A DNA stretch of 64,000 bases, taken from the NCBI GenBank assembly GCA_017430535.1, contig JAFRMR010000003.1:62001-126000 (forward strand), given 5' to 3'. The stretch comes from Clostridia bacterium. GTDB lineage: Bacteria > Bacillota > Clostridia > Oscillospirales > Acutalibacteraceae. The notes beneath the pieces were generated by a model. The model was not told the origin of the DNA. It saw nothing but the letters and a program-made list of their open reading frames with translations, and did not search any database. This document shows, in pieces, positions 31,353-40,819 of the stretch (the stretch's first letter is position 1; each line of letters begins with the position of its first letter). The translations under genes and the position numbers were made by a program.

Positions 31353-33167
31353 TTGTCAGTAAACAAAGATAAAATCAGAAATTTTTGCATAATAGCTCAT
31401 ATTGATCACGGCAAATCAACCCTTGCAGACAGACTGCTTGAAAAAACAAATTCCGTGGCTCTCAGGGATATGACCGAGCAGATACTTGATGATATGGATC
31501 TTGAAAGAGAACGCGGAATCACCATAAAAGCTCACGCCGTAAAGCTTAATTACAAAGCTGATGACGGTGATGAATATGTGCTTAACCTTATAGATACCCC
31601 GGGTCATGTTGACTTTAATTACGAGGTATCGCGGTCTCTTGCTGCCTGTGAGGGCGCAATTCTTATAGTTGATGCAACTCAGGGCGTTGAAGCGCAGACC
31701 CTTGCCAATACTTACCTTGCCCTTGATCATGACCTTGAAATAGTTCCCGTAATAAACAAGATTGACCTTCCTTCGGCAGATGCGGACAGAGTAGCAAAAG
31801 AAGTTGAGGATGTAATCGGGCTTGACTGTTCCGAGGCGCCGAGAATTTCTGCAAAAACAGGCGAGAATGTTGAGCAGGTTCTGGAGCAGATAGTCAAATA
31901 CATTCCCGCGCCCGAAGCCGATGATAATCTCCCCTGCCGTGCACTGATTTTTGACTCCGTTTATGACAGCTACAAAGGCGTAATTGTATATGTAAGAATC
32001 AAAGAAGGTAAAATAAAACCCGGTGACACCATGCGTCTTATGGCAACCGGAGCAGAATTTACCATTGTTGAAACCGGATATATGAGAGCTCAGGCTCCCG
32101 AACCCTGCCCCGAGCTTTCCGCAGGTGAAGTCGGCTATATTACCGCAAGCATTAAAACCGTAGGCGACGCAAGGGTCGGCGATACAATTACAACAGCCCG
32201 CAACCCCGCATCCGAGCCATTACCCGGCTACAGAAAAGTAAACCCGATGGTTTTCTGCGGAATATATCCTGCTGACGGAGCCGATTACGAAAACCTGAGA
32301 GATGCTCTTGAAAAGCTGCAGCTCAATGATGCCGCTCTCAGCTTTGAACCTGAAACATCCGGTGCACTCGGCTTTGGATTCCGCTGCGGGTTTCTGGGCC
32401 TTCTGCACCTTGAGATTATACAGGAAAGACTAGAAAGAGAATACGATCTTGACCTTGTAACAACCGTACCCAGCGTCATTTACAAGATAAATATGACCGA
32501 CGGCAGTCAGATTATGATTGATAACCCAACCCATTACCCTGACCCCGCCAATATAGCATCCTGTGAAGAACCGTTTACAGATGCGCACATTTATTCTCCG
32601 TCCGAATATGTTGGCACTATTATGGACCTTTGCCAGGAAAGACGCGGAATATTTATCAATATGGATTATATTACGCCCTCAAGAGTGGATATACACTATG
32701 AACTGCCGCTTAACGAAATAATATATAACTTTTTTGATTCACTAAAATCTCGTACAAAAGGGTATGCTTCATTTGATTATGAAATAAAAGATTACAGAGA
32801 ATCAAAACTTGTTAAGCTTGATGTTTTGCTTAACGGCGATGCTGTTGATGCTCTTTCGTTTATTATCCACGCAGATAACGCATACGCAAAAGCACGTAAG
32901 ATTGCCGAAAAACTTAAGGATAACATACCAAGACAAATGTTTGAAATTCCCATTCAGATTGGTATAGGCGGCAAGATAATAGCCCGCGAAACCGTTAAAG
33001 CTATGCGCAAAGATGTGCTTGCAAAGTGCTACGGCGGCGATATTACAAGAAAGAAGAAACTGCTTGAAAAGCAAAAAGAAGGCAAAAAGAGAATGAGACA
33101 TTTCGGCACTGTCGAAGTACCTCAGGAAGCCTTCATGGCAGTTCTTAAACTAAATGATGATAACTGA
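31353..33167 (+). CDS. lepA: Elongation factor 4 (LepA)
   Basis: LepA is a ribosomal GTPase that back-translocates or rescues stalled ribosomes and aids 30S assembly. The 604 residues are standard. Seen: G1 AHIDHGKST (about 14-22), G2 RGITIKA, G3 DTPGHVDF, G4 NKIDLP, then domain II and the LepA-specific C-terminal domain ([16 protein letters not shown]). It starts at TTG 31353 after GAGAGGTATTCACC, 15 bases after the symporter stop. Its 3' end overlaps hemW by 14 bases, a lepA-hemW order seen in many bacteria. Confidence 0.98.
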   Translation: MSVNKDKIRNFCIIAHIDHGKSTLADRLLEKTNSVALRDMTEQILDDMDLERERGITIKAHAVKLNYKADDGDEYVLNLIDTPGHVDFNYEVSRSLAACEGAILIVDATQGVEAQTLANTYLALDHDLEIVPVINKIDLPSADADRVAKEVEDVIGLDCSEAPRISAKTGENVEQVLEQIVKYIPAPEADDNLPCRALIFDSVYDSYKGVIVYVRIKEGKIKPGDTMRLMATGAEFTIVETGYMRAQAPEPCPELSAGEVGYITASIKTVGDARVGDTITTARNPASEPLPGYRKVNPMVFCGIYPADGADYENLRDALEKLQLNDAALSFEPETSGALGFGFRCGFLGLLHLEIIQERLEREYDLDLVTTVPSVIYKINMTDGSQIMIDNPTHYPDPANIASCEEPFTDAHIYSPSEYVGTIMDLCQERRGIFINMDYITPSRVDIHYELPLNEIIYNFFDSLKSRTKGYASFDYEIKDYRESKLVKLDVLLNGDAVDALSFIIHADNAYAKARKIAEKLKDNIPRQMFEIPIQIGIGGKIIARETVKAMRKDVLAKCYGGDITRKKKLLEKQKEGKKRMRHFGTVEVPQEAFMAVLKLNDDN

Positions 33168-34260
33168 TAACATAGGGCTTTATATTCATATTCCCTTTTG
33201 CAGAAGCAAATGCCCGTATTGCAATTTCTATTCAGTAGGCTGCAACTCAGAACTGATAAACAAATACAAATCAAAGATTATTGATACTGTAAAAGAATCA
33301 CCTTATTGTTTTGATACGGTATATTTCGGCGGCGGAACTCCCTCTTCAATCGGCTCATCAGCTTTAGCTGAAATTATCGGATATATTAATCATACAGATA
33401 ACTGTGAAATTACCGTTGAATGCAATCCGCGGGATATATCAGAGCAGGCCGGTGAAAAATTCTTTTATGAGCTTGCCGATGCAGGTGTAAACAGAGTATC
33501 CATCGGTCTTCAGAGTGCAGTTGACAGTGAGCGCAGAATGCTCGGCAGAGTTTCGGGTAAAAAAGAAGCACTGAAAGGCATTGAAAATGCCAAAAATGCC
33601 GGTATTAACAATATATCTTTGGATTTAATGATTGGTATACCGGAACAGACACCCGCCTCTCTTGAAGAATCACTGAAATACTGCGCAGATGCAGGAGTAA
33701 AACATATAAGCGCTTATATATTGAAAATTGAAGACGGTACTTTTTTTGCAAAGAATAAGGCAAAATACAATCTGCCTGATGAAGACGCTGTTGCCGAAAT
33801 GTATCTGCAAACCGTTGATTATTTAGATAAAACCGGTTTCAGACAATATGAGATTTCCAATTTTGCAGTACCCGGCTACGAAAGCAAACATAATCTGAAA
33901 TACTGGAACTGTGAGGAGTATTTGGGCATCGGCCCCGGAGCGCATTCATTTATTAACGGAAAGAGATTTTATTACAACAGCAGTTTAACGGATTTCATAA
34001 ATAATTCTCCGCCTGTTGATGACGGACCCGGCGGCAATGAAGAGGAATATATAATGCTCAGGTTACGCCTGAAAGACGGTGTTGATTTTGCATTATTTGA
34101 TAAAAGTTTTTCTCATCCTCTGCCGGACAGCTTTTTTGACTACGCTTTATACCTCAGCAATAACGGATTTGCAAAAATATCTGATACGGGGATAAGCTTA
34201 ACTCCCGAAGGTTTTCTTATTTCGAACAAGATAATTTTTGAGCTTATTGAGCGGCTTTAA
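33154..34260 (+). CDS. hemW: Radical SAM heme chaperone HemW
   Basis: HemW is a radical-SAM family protein that binds heme and delivers it to membrane respiratory enzymes; it was long mis-called coproporphyrinogen dehydrogenase. The 368-residue protein has the cluster motif [10 protein letters not shown] (about 17-26), and the F where HemN has C, which marks HemW. Also seen: [26 protein letters not shown] and the HNLKYW motif near 248. The start (ATG 33154 or 33157) lies inside lepA without a clear ribosome site, so coupling is likely. Length and motifs are complete. Confidence 0.93.
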   Translation: MMITDNIGLYIHIPFCRSKCPYCNFYSVGCNSELINKYKSKIIDTVKESPYCFDTVYFGGGTPSSIGSSALAEIIGYINHTDNCEITVECNPRDISEQAGEKFFYELADAGVNRVSIGLQSAVDSERRMLGRVSGKKEALKGIENAKNAGINNISLDLMIGIPEQTPASLEESLKYCADAGVKHISAYILKIEDGTFFAKNKAKYNLPDEDAVAEMYLQTVDYLDKTGFRQYEISNFAVPGYESKHNLKYWNCEEYLGIGPGAHSFINGKRFYYNSSLTDFINNSPPVDDGPGGNEEEYIMLRLRLKDGVDFALFDKSFSHPLPDSFFDYALYLSNNGFAKISDTGISLTPEGFLISNKIIFELIERL

Positions 34261-34285
34261 TTCTGTATAATCATTATAAAAATTA

Positions 34286-34315
34286 TTGACTTTTTAATAC
34301 TACAATTATTATAAT
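34286..34315 (+). promoter_or_regulatory. Sigma-A promoter of xpt and the nucleoside uptake block
   Basis: TTGACT (34286-34291) and TATAAT (34310-34315) with an 18-base spacer, 33 bases before the TTG start. The short leader leaves no room for a purine riboswitch. Confidence 0.75.
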
Positions 34316-34347
34316 AAATATGTATTTTTACCGAAAGAGGCGATACT

Positions 34348-34917
34348 TTGAAACTTCTTGAGCAGGTAATTCAGGATAAAGGTAAAATAATAGGAAACGA
34401 TATTGTTAAGGTTGATATGTTCCTCAACCATCAGATTGATGTTTCCCTTCTTAATGAAAGCGGTAAAGAGTTTTACAGGCTGTTCAAAGATGATAACATC
34501 AATAAAATCGTAACCATTGAAGCATCCGGAATAGGCATTGCATGTGTTGCGGCTCAATATTTCAATGTGCCTGTTGTTTTTGCCAAAAAAGGCATACACA
34601 GAAATGTTGGCAATGATATATATACCGGCGAAGTTTTTTCGTTTACCAAAGGCGAAAAAACACAAATAGGTATATCCAGAAACTACCTTACTGCAGAAGA
34701 CAGAATACTGATTATTGATGATTTTCTGGCAAACGGCGGCGCCGTTAAAGGGCTTATACATATTGCAGAGCAGGCCGGCGCCGAGGTAAAAGGAATCGGT
34801 ATCTGTATTGAAAAGGGTTTCCAGCCCGGCGGAAAAGAACTCCGTGAAATGGGCTATAAACTGGAATCACTTGCTATCATTAATTCCATAGATGACGGAA
34901 AAATCATCTTTGGATAA
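34348..34917 (+). CDS. xpt: Xanthine phosphoribosyltransferase
   Basis: Xpt converts xanthine to XMP with PRPP for purine salvage. The 189-residue protein has IVTIEASGIGIA (about 54-65), the PVVFAKK segment, the PRPP motif ILIIDDFLANGGA (about 117-129) and the GAEVKGIGICIEKGFQ region. It starts at TTG 34348 after AAAGAGGCGATAC. It is 20 bases upstream of the BMP lipoprotein gene, so salvage enzyme and uptake system are made together. The usual purine riboswitch before xpt is absent here. Confidence 0.95.
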   Translation: MKLLEQVIQDKGKIIGNDIVKVDMFLNHQIDVSLLNESGKEFYRLFKDDNINKIVTIEASGIGIACVAAQYFNVPVVFAKKGIHRNVGNDIYTGEVFSFTKGEKTQIGISRNYLTAEDRILIIDDFLANGGAVKGLIHIAEQAGAEVKGIGICIEKGFQPGGKELREMGYKLESLAIINSIDDGKIIFG

Positions 34918-34937
34918 AATATAACGGAGGTAATCTA

Positions 34938-36170
34938 ATGAAAAAGTTACTCGCTATTGTTCTTTCCATCGCACTGCTTCTTGGCCTTGCAGCCTGCGGA
35001 GCAAACAAACCTGCAGATGATACCACTGCTGCATCTGAAAATCAGACAGAAGCAAACCCCGTAACCGATAGGAAAGTCGGCTTCATTTTCCTTCACGATG
35101 AAAACTCTACTTATGATAAGAACTTCATCGATGCCGCAAAAGAAGCCTGCGATAATCTCGGCGTTGAGTATGTTCTTAAAACCAACATTCCCGAAGATAA
35201 AGAATGCTATGAAACCGCTGCAGACCTTGCAGAAAGCGGATGCTCTATAGTATTTGCCGACAGTTTCGGTCATGAGGATTATATGATTCAGGCAGCAAAA
35301 GAATATCCCGAAGTTCAGTTCTGCCATGCCACCGGCACTCAGGCTCACACCGCCGGCCTTGATAATTTCAATAACGCTTTTGCTTCCATTTATGAGGGCC
35401 GTTACCTTGCAGGCGTTGCCGCAGGTATGAAACTCAATGAAATGATTGAAAGCGGTAAGATCAAAGCTGAAGATGCAAAAATCGGTTATATCGGCGCTTA
35501 TACTTATGCTGAAGTTATTTCCGGTTACACCTCATTCTTCCTTGGTGCTCGTTCTGTTTGCGAAAGCGCAACAATGGCAGTTCAGTTCACCGGTTCCTGG
35601 TATGATGAAACTGCCGAGAAAGAAGCAGCAAATACTCTTATTGAAAGAGGCTGTGTTCTTATCAGCCAGCACGCCGATTCCATGGGTGCCCCCACTGCCT
35701 GTGAAAACGCCGGTGTTCCCGATGTTTCCTACAACGGCTCCACAAAGAGCGTAGCCCCCAACACCTATATTATTTCTTCTAAAATTAACTGGGTTCCCTA
35801 TTTTGAATATATAATCAACCAGGTTGCCAACGGCCAGCCCATTGATACCGACTGGACCGGCACAATCGCAACAGGTTCCGTTCAGCTTACCGAGCTTAAT
35901 GAAGATGTAGCCGCCGAAGGCACAAAAGAAGCCATTGAAGAAGCACAGGCAAAGCTTGAAGCAGGCACACTTCATGTATATGATACCGCAACATTTACAG
36001 TTGACGGCAAAGAGCTTACCGAATATAAAGCTGATGTTGATTCCGATCCCGATTATACACCCGATACCAATGTTGTTTCGGACGGCTATTTCCATGAGAG
36101 CGAATTCCGTTCAGCACCTTATTTTGACCTTGAGATAGACGGTATTGAACGCCTGAACGCAAAATTCTGA
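34938..36170 (+). CDS. BMP-family nucleoside-binding lipoprotein
   Basis: The solute-binding subunit of a nucleoside ABC importer. Of 410 residues, the first 20 form a lipoprotein signal with lipobox LAAC (Cys20), followed by a threonine/serine/glutamate-rich linker (22-43) and a BMP/PnrA-like domain. Seen: GFIFLHDENSTYDKNF (about 48-63), where the aromatic and Asp contact nucleoside base and ribose, FADSFGHEDYM, and SYNGSTKSVAP. Characterised relatives bind purine nucleosides. The ribosome site CGGAGG is strong. A hairpin with GC stem follows before the ATPase gene, which would favour extra production of the binding protein. Confidence 0.92.
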   Translation: MKKLLAIVLSIALLLGLAACGANKPADDTTAASENQTEANPVTDRKVGFIFLHDENSTYDKNFIDAAKEACDNLGVEYVLKTNIPEDKECYETAADLAESGCSIVFADSFGHEDYMIQAAKEYPEVQFCHATGTQAHTAGLDNFNNAFASIYEGRYLAGVAAGMKLNEMIESGKIKAEDAKIGYIGAYTYAEVISGYTSFFLGARSVCESATMAVQFTGSWYDETAEKEAANTLIERGCVLISQHADSMGAPTACENAGVPDVSYNGSTKSVAPNTYIISSKINWVPYFEYIINQVANGQPIDTDWTGTIATGSVQLTELNEDVAAEGTKEAIEEAQAKLEAGTLHVYDTATFTVDGKELTEYKADVDSDPDYTPDTNVVSDGYFHESEFRSAPYFDLEIDGIERLNAKF

Positions 36171-36187
36171 TTTAAATAATGTTTCCC

Positions 36188-36230
36188 GGCGGGGCAGTTT
36201 GCTCGAACTCCCCGCCTCTTTATTATTTTC
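36188..36230 (+). terminator. Intercistronic attenuating hairpin in the nucleoside uptake operon
   Basis: A 7-bp GC-rich stem GGCGGGG / CCCCGCC (36188-36216) with a 15-base loop and TCTTTATTATTTTC. It lies between the lipoprotein and ATPase genes and likely acts as a partial terminator or 3' stabiliser. Confidence 0.65.
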
Positions 36231-36254
36231 TATTCGGTTTCAAGGAGGATATCA

Positions 36255-37793
36255 ATGCCTGTACCTGCAATTGAACTACGCAATATAAGTAAATCATTCG
36301 GAAGTATTGCGGCAAATAAAAACATAAACTTAACTGTTAACCGGGGCGAGATTTTATCTATACTTGGTGAAAACGGAAGCGGTAAAACCACGCTGATGAA
36401 TATGATCTGCGGAATATATTTCCCCGATCACGGCCAGATTTTTATTGACGGCAAAGAGGTTGTTATCCGCTCCCCCAGAGATTCTTTTGAATATAAGATA
36501 GGAATGATACATCAGCATTTCAAACTTGTTGATGTTTTTTCTGCTGCAGAAAATATTATTCTGGGTATGGAAGATACCGGTAAATACAACCTGAAAAAAT
36601 CCATTGAACAAATCAAAAAAATCAGTGAAGAATACGGCTTTGATATTGACCCGAACAAAAAAATATATGAAATGTCTGTTTCTGAAAAACAGACTGTTGA
36701 AATAATTAAAGTTCTTTACAGAGGCGCAGATATTCTTATCCTTGATGAACCCACGGCGGTTCTGACTCCTCAGGAAACCGATAAACTCTTTACAGTTCTC
36801 AGAAAAATGAAAGAGAACGGCAAATCAATTATTATCATTACCCATAAACTACATGAAGTGCTCTCAATTTCCGATAAAGTATCGGTATTGAGAAAGGGAG
36901 AATATATCGGCACACTTATTACCAAAGAAACAAATGAGTCGCAGCTTACCGAAATGATGGTAGGCAAAAAAATCAGCCTGGATATAGACCGCAGCGAACC
37001 TGAAGGCTGTGAAGACAGGCTGGTAGTTGAGAACCTGAACTGTACCAATTCAGATGGAATTAAAACCCTTGACAGCATTTCATTCACTGCAAAAAGCGGA
37101 GAAATACTCGGCATAGCCGGTATTGCCGGCAGCGGGCAGAAAGAACTGCTTGAATCAATTGCAGGCCTTCAGAAATTTGACAGCGGTGAAATTGTATACA
37201 ACAACCCAAAAACAGGCAAAGCGGATAATCTCAAGGGAAAAACTCCCCTGCAGATAAGAGAGCTGGGGGTACGGCTTTCATTCGTTCCCGAAGACCGCCT
37301 TGGTATGGGACTTGTAGGCAATATGGATATAACCGATAATATGATGCTCCGTTCCTACAGGAAAGGAAAAACCGCATTCCTTAAAAGAGGAGCGCCTAAA
37401 AAACTGGCAGAAAAAGTTGTTTCTGACCTTGAAGTAGTTACACCGGGAATCGGAACCCCGGTAAGGCGCCTTTCCGGCGGCAATGTGCAGAAAATACTTG
37501 TTGGCAGAGAAATAGCATTTGCCCCGACCGTATTTATGGCAGCATATCCGGTAAGAGGTCTTGATATTAATTCATCGTATCTTATATATAACCTGCTCAA
37601 TGAGCAAAAAGAAAACGGCGTTGCCGTTATTTTCGTTGGCGAAGACCTTGATGTTCTGCTTGAACTCTGTGACAGAATAATGGTACTCAGCTCCGGTTCT
37701 GTCACGGGAATTGTTGACGCAAAAAACACAACAAAAGAAGAGCTGGGTATTCTTATGACTAAAAACAGCAAAGGAGGCTATGGTGATGAGTAA
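36255..37793 (+). CDS. Nucleoside ABC importer, double ATPase subunit
   Basis: A 512-residue protein with two ABC domains in tandem, as in RbsA/NupO-type importers. First domain: Walker A GENGSGKTTL (about 37-46), signature SVSEKQTVEI (a variant of LSGGQ), Walker B ILILDEPTAVLT. Second domain: a degenerate Walker A GIAGSGQKEL, signature LSGGNVQKILVGREI, and the D-loop region YPVRGLDI. In relatives the first site is catalytically weaker or different from the second. The ribosome site is CAAGGAGGATATCA. It is followed by two permease genes with overlaps. Confidence 0.93.
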   Translation: MPVPAIELRNISKSFGSIAANKNINLTVNRGEILSILGENGSGKTTLMNMICGIYFPDHGQIFIDGKEVVIRSPRDSFEYKIGMIHQHFKLVDVFSAAENIILGMEDTGKYNLKKSIEQIKKISEEYGFDIDPNKKIYEMSVSEKQTVEIIKVLYRGADILILDEPTAVLTPQETDKLFTVLRKMKENGKSIIIITHKLHEVLSISDKVSVLRKGEYIGTLITKETNESQLTEMMVGKKISLDIDRSEPEGCEDRLVVENLNCTNSDGIKTLDSISFTAKSGEILGIAGIAGSGQKELLESIAGLQKFDSGEIVYNNPKTGKADNLKGKTPLQIRELGVRLSFVPEDRLGMGLVGNMDITDNMMLRSYRKGKTAFLKRGAPKKLAEKVVSDLEVVTPGIGTPVRRLSGGNVQKILVGREIAFAPTVFMAAYPVRGLDINSSYLIYNLLNEQKENGVAVIFVGEDLDVLLELCDRIMVLSSGSVTGIVDAKNTTKEELGILMTKNSKGGYGDE

Positions 37794-38937
37794 TAATACC
37801 GGTAAAAAAGCCCACGAGCCTCTGTTTCACATAATCAAGAGAAACGGTTTGCCGTTCTGGAAAAGCTGGCTTATAAGAATACTGTCAGTTATTGCCGCTT
37901 TGATTGTTTGCGGAATCGTAATTGTATTTGTGACCGGCGAGAACCCTCTTGAAATGTATAAAACAATGTTTGAAGGCGCTTTCGGCACAGAGAGAAGACG
38001 CTGGGGACTGATGCAGGACCTTGCCATGCTGCTTTGTGTTTCCCTTGCCGTTACTCCCGCTTTCAAAATGAAATTCTGGAATATCGGCGCTGAAGGCCAG
38101 GTGCTTATAGGCGGTCTGGCAACGGCAGCCTGTATGATACTTTTCGGCGAGAAGCTTTCGCCTTATATTCTTTATCCCCTGATGATCTGCTCCAGCATTA
38201 TTGCCGGTGCAGTCTGGGCGGTTATCCCCGCTTTCTTTAAAGCAAAATGGAATACAAATGAAACCCTGTTCACCCTGATGATGAATTATATTGCAATTCA
38301 GATTCTTTCTTACTTTTCTTATATTTGGTCAAACCCAAAAGGAAGCGGAAAAATAGGCATTATCAACGCCTCGTCAAGTGCCGGGTGGCTTCCTTATATA
38401 GGCAATAACAAATATCTTTTCAATATACTTATCGTTCTTGCTTTAACAATTTTTATGTATATATATCTTAAATATTCAAAGCACGGCTATGAGCTTTCGG
38501 TTGTCGGCGAAAGTGAAAACACAGCAAGATATATCGGCATAAATGTTAAAAAAGTAATTATTCGTACTATGCTTCTATCAGGCGCAATATGCGGAATAGC
38601 GGGCCTGCTGCTTGTGGCGGGAGCTAACCATACCGTATCAAGCAACGCGGCAGACGGCAGAGGCTTCACAGCTATAATGGTTTCCTGGCTTGCAAAATTC
38701 AACCCGATATATATGATTCTGACTTCACTGCTGCTTGTATTCCTTGATAAAGGAGCAACAGAAATATCCACTACTTTTTCACTTAATGATTCGTTCTCGG
38801 AAATAATTACGGGAATAATCATATTCTTTATAATAGGCAGCGAATTCTTTATAAATTATAAAATCAAGTTTCGTGAAAAAGAAGTTATAACAAAACCCGA
38901 AACACAGGAAACAGTAAAGGAGGGAAATGAGCAATGA
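37786..38937 (+). CDS. Nucleoside ABC importer permease 1
   Basis: A 383-residue permease of the BPD_transp_2 family with about ten spans. Seen: the cytoplasmic N terminus of about 25 residues, FWNIGAEGQVLIGGLATA near 104-121, NETLFTLMMNYIAIQ near 162-176, and GESENTARYIGINV near 241-254, which is the EAA-like coupling loop. The start taken here is ATG 37786, eight bases after GGAGG; ATG 37780 would leave only two bases. It lies inside the end of the ATPase gene. It pairs with the next gene product to form the membrane channel. Confidence 0.9.
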   Translation: MSNNTGKKAHEPLFHIIKRNGLPFWKSWLIRILSVIAALIVCGIVIVFVTGENPLEMYKTMFEGAFGTERRRWGLMQDLAMLLCVSLAVTPAFKMKFWNIGAEGQVLIGGLATAACMILFGEKLSPYILYPLMICSSIIAGAVWAVIPAFFKAKWNTNETLFTLMMNYIAIQILSYFSYIWSNPKGSGKIGIINASSSAGWLPYIGNNKYLFNILIVLALTIFMYIYLKYSKHGYELSVVGESENTARYIGINVKKVIIRTMLLSGAICGIAGLLLVAGANHTVSSNAADGRGFTAIMVSWLAKFNPIYMILTSLLLVFLDKGATEISTTFSLNDSFSEIITGIIIFFIIGSEFFINYKIKFREKEVITKPETQETVKEGNEQ

Positions 38938-39914
38938 TTGTTGCATTTATAACCAGAGCAATTATGCAGGCGATTCCTCTTCTTTACGGTTCAACAGGAG
39001 AAATAATAACAGAAAAAAGCGGTCACCTTAACCTCGGTACCGCGGGCGTAATGTATGTTGGCGGCATATGCGGTGTAATCGGTGCTTTTATGTATGAAAC
39101 ACATACATCATCATTTAACAGCGTGCTTGCCGTGCTCGTTCCCCTGCTGGCATCTGTTTTAGGCTCCGCAATCATGGGCCTTATTTATGCGGTTTTAACC
39201 GTAACATTAAGGGCTAACCAGAATGTTACCGGCCTTGCCCTTACCACCTTCGGTGTTGGTTTCGGTAATTTCTTCGGCGGATCACTTATAAAACTCTCCG
39301 GCAATACCGAAATACCTTCAATAGCGCTTTCAAATACAAGCAACGCATTCAGAACAACACTCCCCTTTGCAGATAAACTCGGTGTAATCGGTAAGCTTTT
39401 ATTCTCATACAGCTTTCTTGCTTACGCTGCAATAATAATTGCTTTTATAGCAACATATTACTTCAACCACACAAGATCCGGTCTTCATCTCAGAGCTGTT
39501 GGCGAAAGCCCTGCAACTGCCGACGCCGACGGAATAAATGTAAGCGCATATAAATACGGGGCAACAATTATCGGTTCTGTTATTGCAGGTCTCGGCGGTC
39601 TTTACTATGTTATGGATTATGCAAACGGCGTATGGTCAAATGACGGATTCGGTGACAGAGGATGGCTTGCAATCGCACTAGTTATTTTCGCAATCTGGAG
39701 GCCGAATATCGGTATAATCGGTTCGTTTGTTTTCGGCGGGTTGTTTATAATTCACAATTATATTCCGGGCCTTTCAATGGGCGCTCAGGAAATATTTAAA
39801 ATGGCGCCTTATGTTGTAACAATACTTGTGCTTATAATAGTCAGTACAAGAAAGAAGAGGGAAAATCTTCCCCCTGCAAGTCTCGGCCTCTCATATTTCA
39901 GAGAAGACAGATAA
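38934..39914 (+). CDS. Nucleoside ABC importer permease 2
   Basis: A 326-residue permease, second half of the channel. Seen: the STGEIITEKSGHLNLGTAGVM region near 20-40 typical of the NupQ-type subunit, NQNVTGLALTTFGVGFGNF near 94-112, and the coupling loop GESPATADADGINV near 188-201. About ten spans. The start overlaps the first permease by four bases (ATGA) with GGAGGGAAATGAGCA before it. It is the last gene of the operon; a bidirectional terminator follows six bases after the stop. Confidence 0.91.
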   Translation: MIVAFITRAIMQAIPLLYGSTGEIITEKSGHLNLGTAGVMYVGGICGVIGAFMYETHTSSFNSVLAVLVPLLASVLGSAIMGLIYAVLTVTLRANQNVTGLALTTFGVGFGNFFGGSLIKLSGNTEIPSIALSNTSNAFRTTLPFADKLGVIGKLLFSYSFLAYAAIIIAFIATYYFNHTRSGLHLRAVGESPATADADGINVSAYKYGATIIGSVIAGLGGLYYVMDYANGVWSNDGFGDRGWLAIALVIFAIWRPNIGIIGSFVFGGLFIIHNYIPGLSMGAQEIFKMAPYVVTILVLIIVSTRKKRENLPPASLGLSYFREDR

Positions 39915-39920
39915 CATATA

Positions 39921-39956
39921 AAAAAGTGAGCTTGCTGTAATGCAAACTCACTTTTT
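39921..39956. terminator. Bidirectional terminator between the permease and glycosyltransferase genes
   Basis: A 14-bp stem AAAAAGTGAG-TTGC / GCAA-CTCACTTTTT (39921-39956) with one mismatch and T-runs on both strands. Confidence 0.9.
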
Positions 39957-39957
39957 A

Positions 39958-40710
39958 TCATTTATGAATATCATTATAATCATAGAACATTTCATCAAGA
40001 AGTTTATTGTATTCCTCAGGTTTTCCGAGTGCCGATTTAATCATCGGCAGCATATTCTTTGCCATAAGCCTGAAATAAAGCCAGTCATCACCTGCATCAT
40101 CATATTTTCGGGTTGAATTGATAAGATAATTATATTTAAGCACCCCGAATTTTTTATGCTGAGTTTTACCGTAGGCTTTCAGCTTCTTAACAGTTGCAAT
40201 ATCTTCCATTGCCTTTTTATCAGCAAAACCGCCGATGGCTTTAAAGCTCGATTTTTCCGCCCATATTATGCCCGCATAAAGTCCGGTTATGAAGAACCCG
40301 GCTCTGCACATATAATCGTTTATTTTAAGCGGCAGCGATTCGCGTTCAAATCTGATAGGCGCTCCCCCGCCGATATATTCGCCGCTGTTTATTCTGGAAT
40401 ATATTTCGGCAAGAGTACCTTCTGTCATACGGTTATCACAGTCTATTGTAACAATTATTTGTCCTTTTGCGTTTTTTATTCCGGTGTTCCGGACCAGAGC
40501 GATGCATCTGTCCTCATTTTCGCAGACAACCGCACCGCATTCTGCGGCGATTTCCGCAGTTTTATCTGTACAGCGGTTACAGACAACTATTATTTCTGTT
40601 TTGCCCGTATATAAACTATCTGCCTGTTTTACAGAGTCTATACATCTTTTTACATATTTCTCTTCATTATGGGCAGGTATTATAACAGAAATATCATATA
40701 AGTCTTCCAT
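39958..40710 (-). CDS. Glycosyltransferase family 2 protein
   Basis: A 250-residue cytoplasmic GT-A enzyme. Seen: VIIPAHNEEKYVKRCIDSV (about 9-27), the nucleotide-binding start of GT2, EIIVVCNRCTDKT near 39-51, DCDNRM (94-99) as the DxD metal motif, and IGGFADKKAMEDI near 158-170, which carries the ED catalytic base region. There is no membrane span, so it acts at the membrane surface on a lipid or sugar acceptor. The acceptor and donor cannot be told. It is monocistronic, and the ATG follows AAGGGGAATAAT. Confidence 0.88.
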   Translation of the reverse strand: MEDLYDISVIIPAHNEEKYVKRCIDSVKQADSLYTGKTEIIVVCNRCTDKTAEIAAECGAVVCENEDRCIALVRNTGIKNAKGQIIVTIDCDNRMTEGTLAEIYSRINSGEYIGGGAPIRFERESLPLKINDYMCRAGFFITGLYAGIIWAEKSSFKAIGGFADKKAMEDIATVKKLKAYGKTQHKKFGVLKYNYLINSTRKYDDAGDDWLYFRLMAKNMLPMIKSALGKPEEYNKLLDEMFYDYNDIHK

Positions 40711-40762
40711 ATATTATTCCCCTTTATTTATCATCCATAATTCTATCATAGTACGGGTTTTC

Positions 40763-40791
40763 TTGCAACGGGAAAAAAGATATGATAAAAT
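40763..40791 (+). promoter_or_regulatory. Promoter of the metallophosphoesterase gene
   Basis: TTGCAA (40763-40768) and TAAAAT (40786-40791) with a 17-base spacer, 28 bases before the ATG. Confidence 0.65.
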
Positions 40792-40819
40792 CAAATAAAA
40801 TATATTAAGGGGTATTGCT

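Noticed and set aside
34261-34347. Possible purine riboswitch before xpt
   Set aside because: The leader after the promoter is about 30 bases and lacks the conserved purine aptamer core.
35532-36095. 187-codon frame rich in glycine and isoleucine opposite the BMP lipoprotein
   Set aside because: Composition is the mirror of a codon-biased gene; no start signal.
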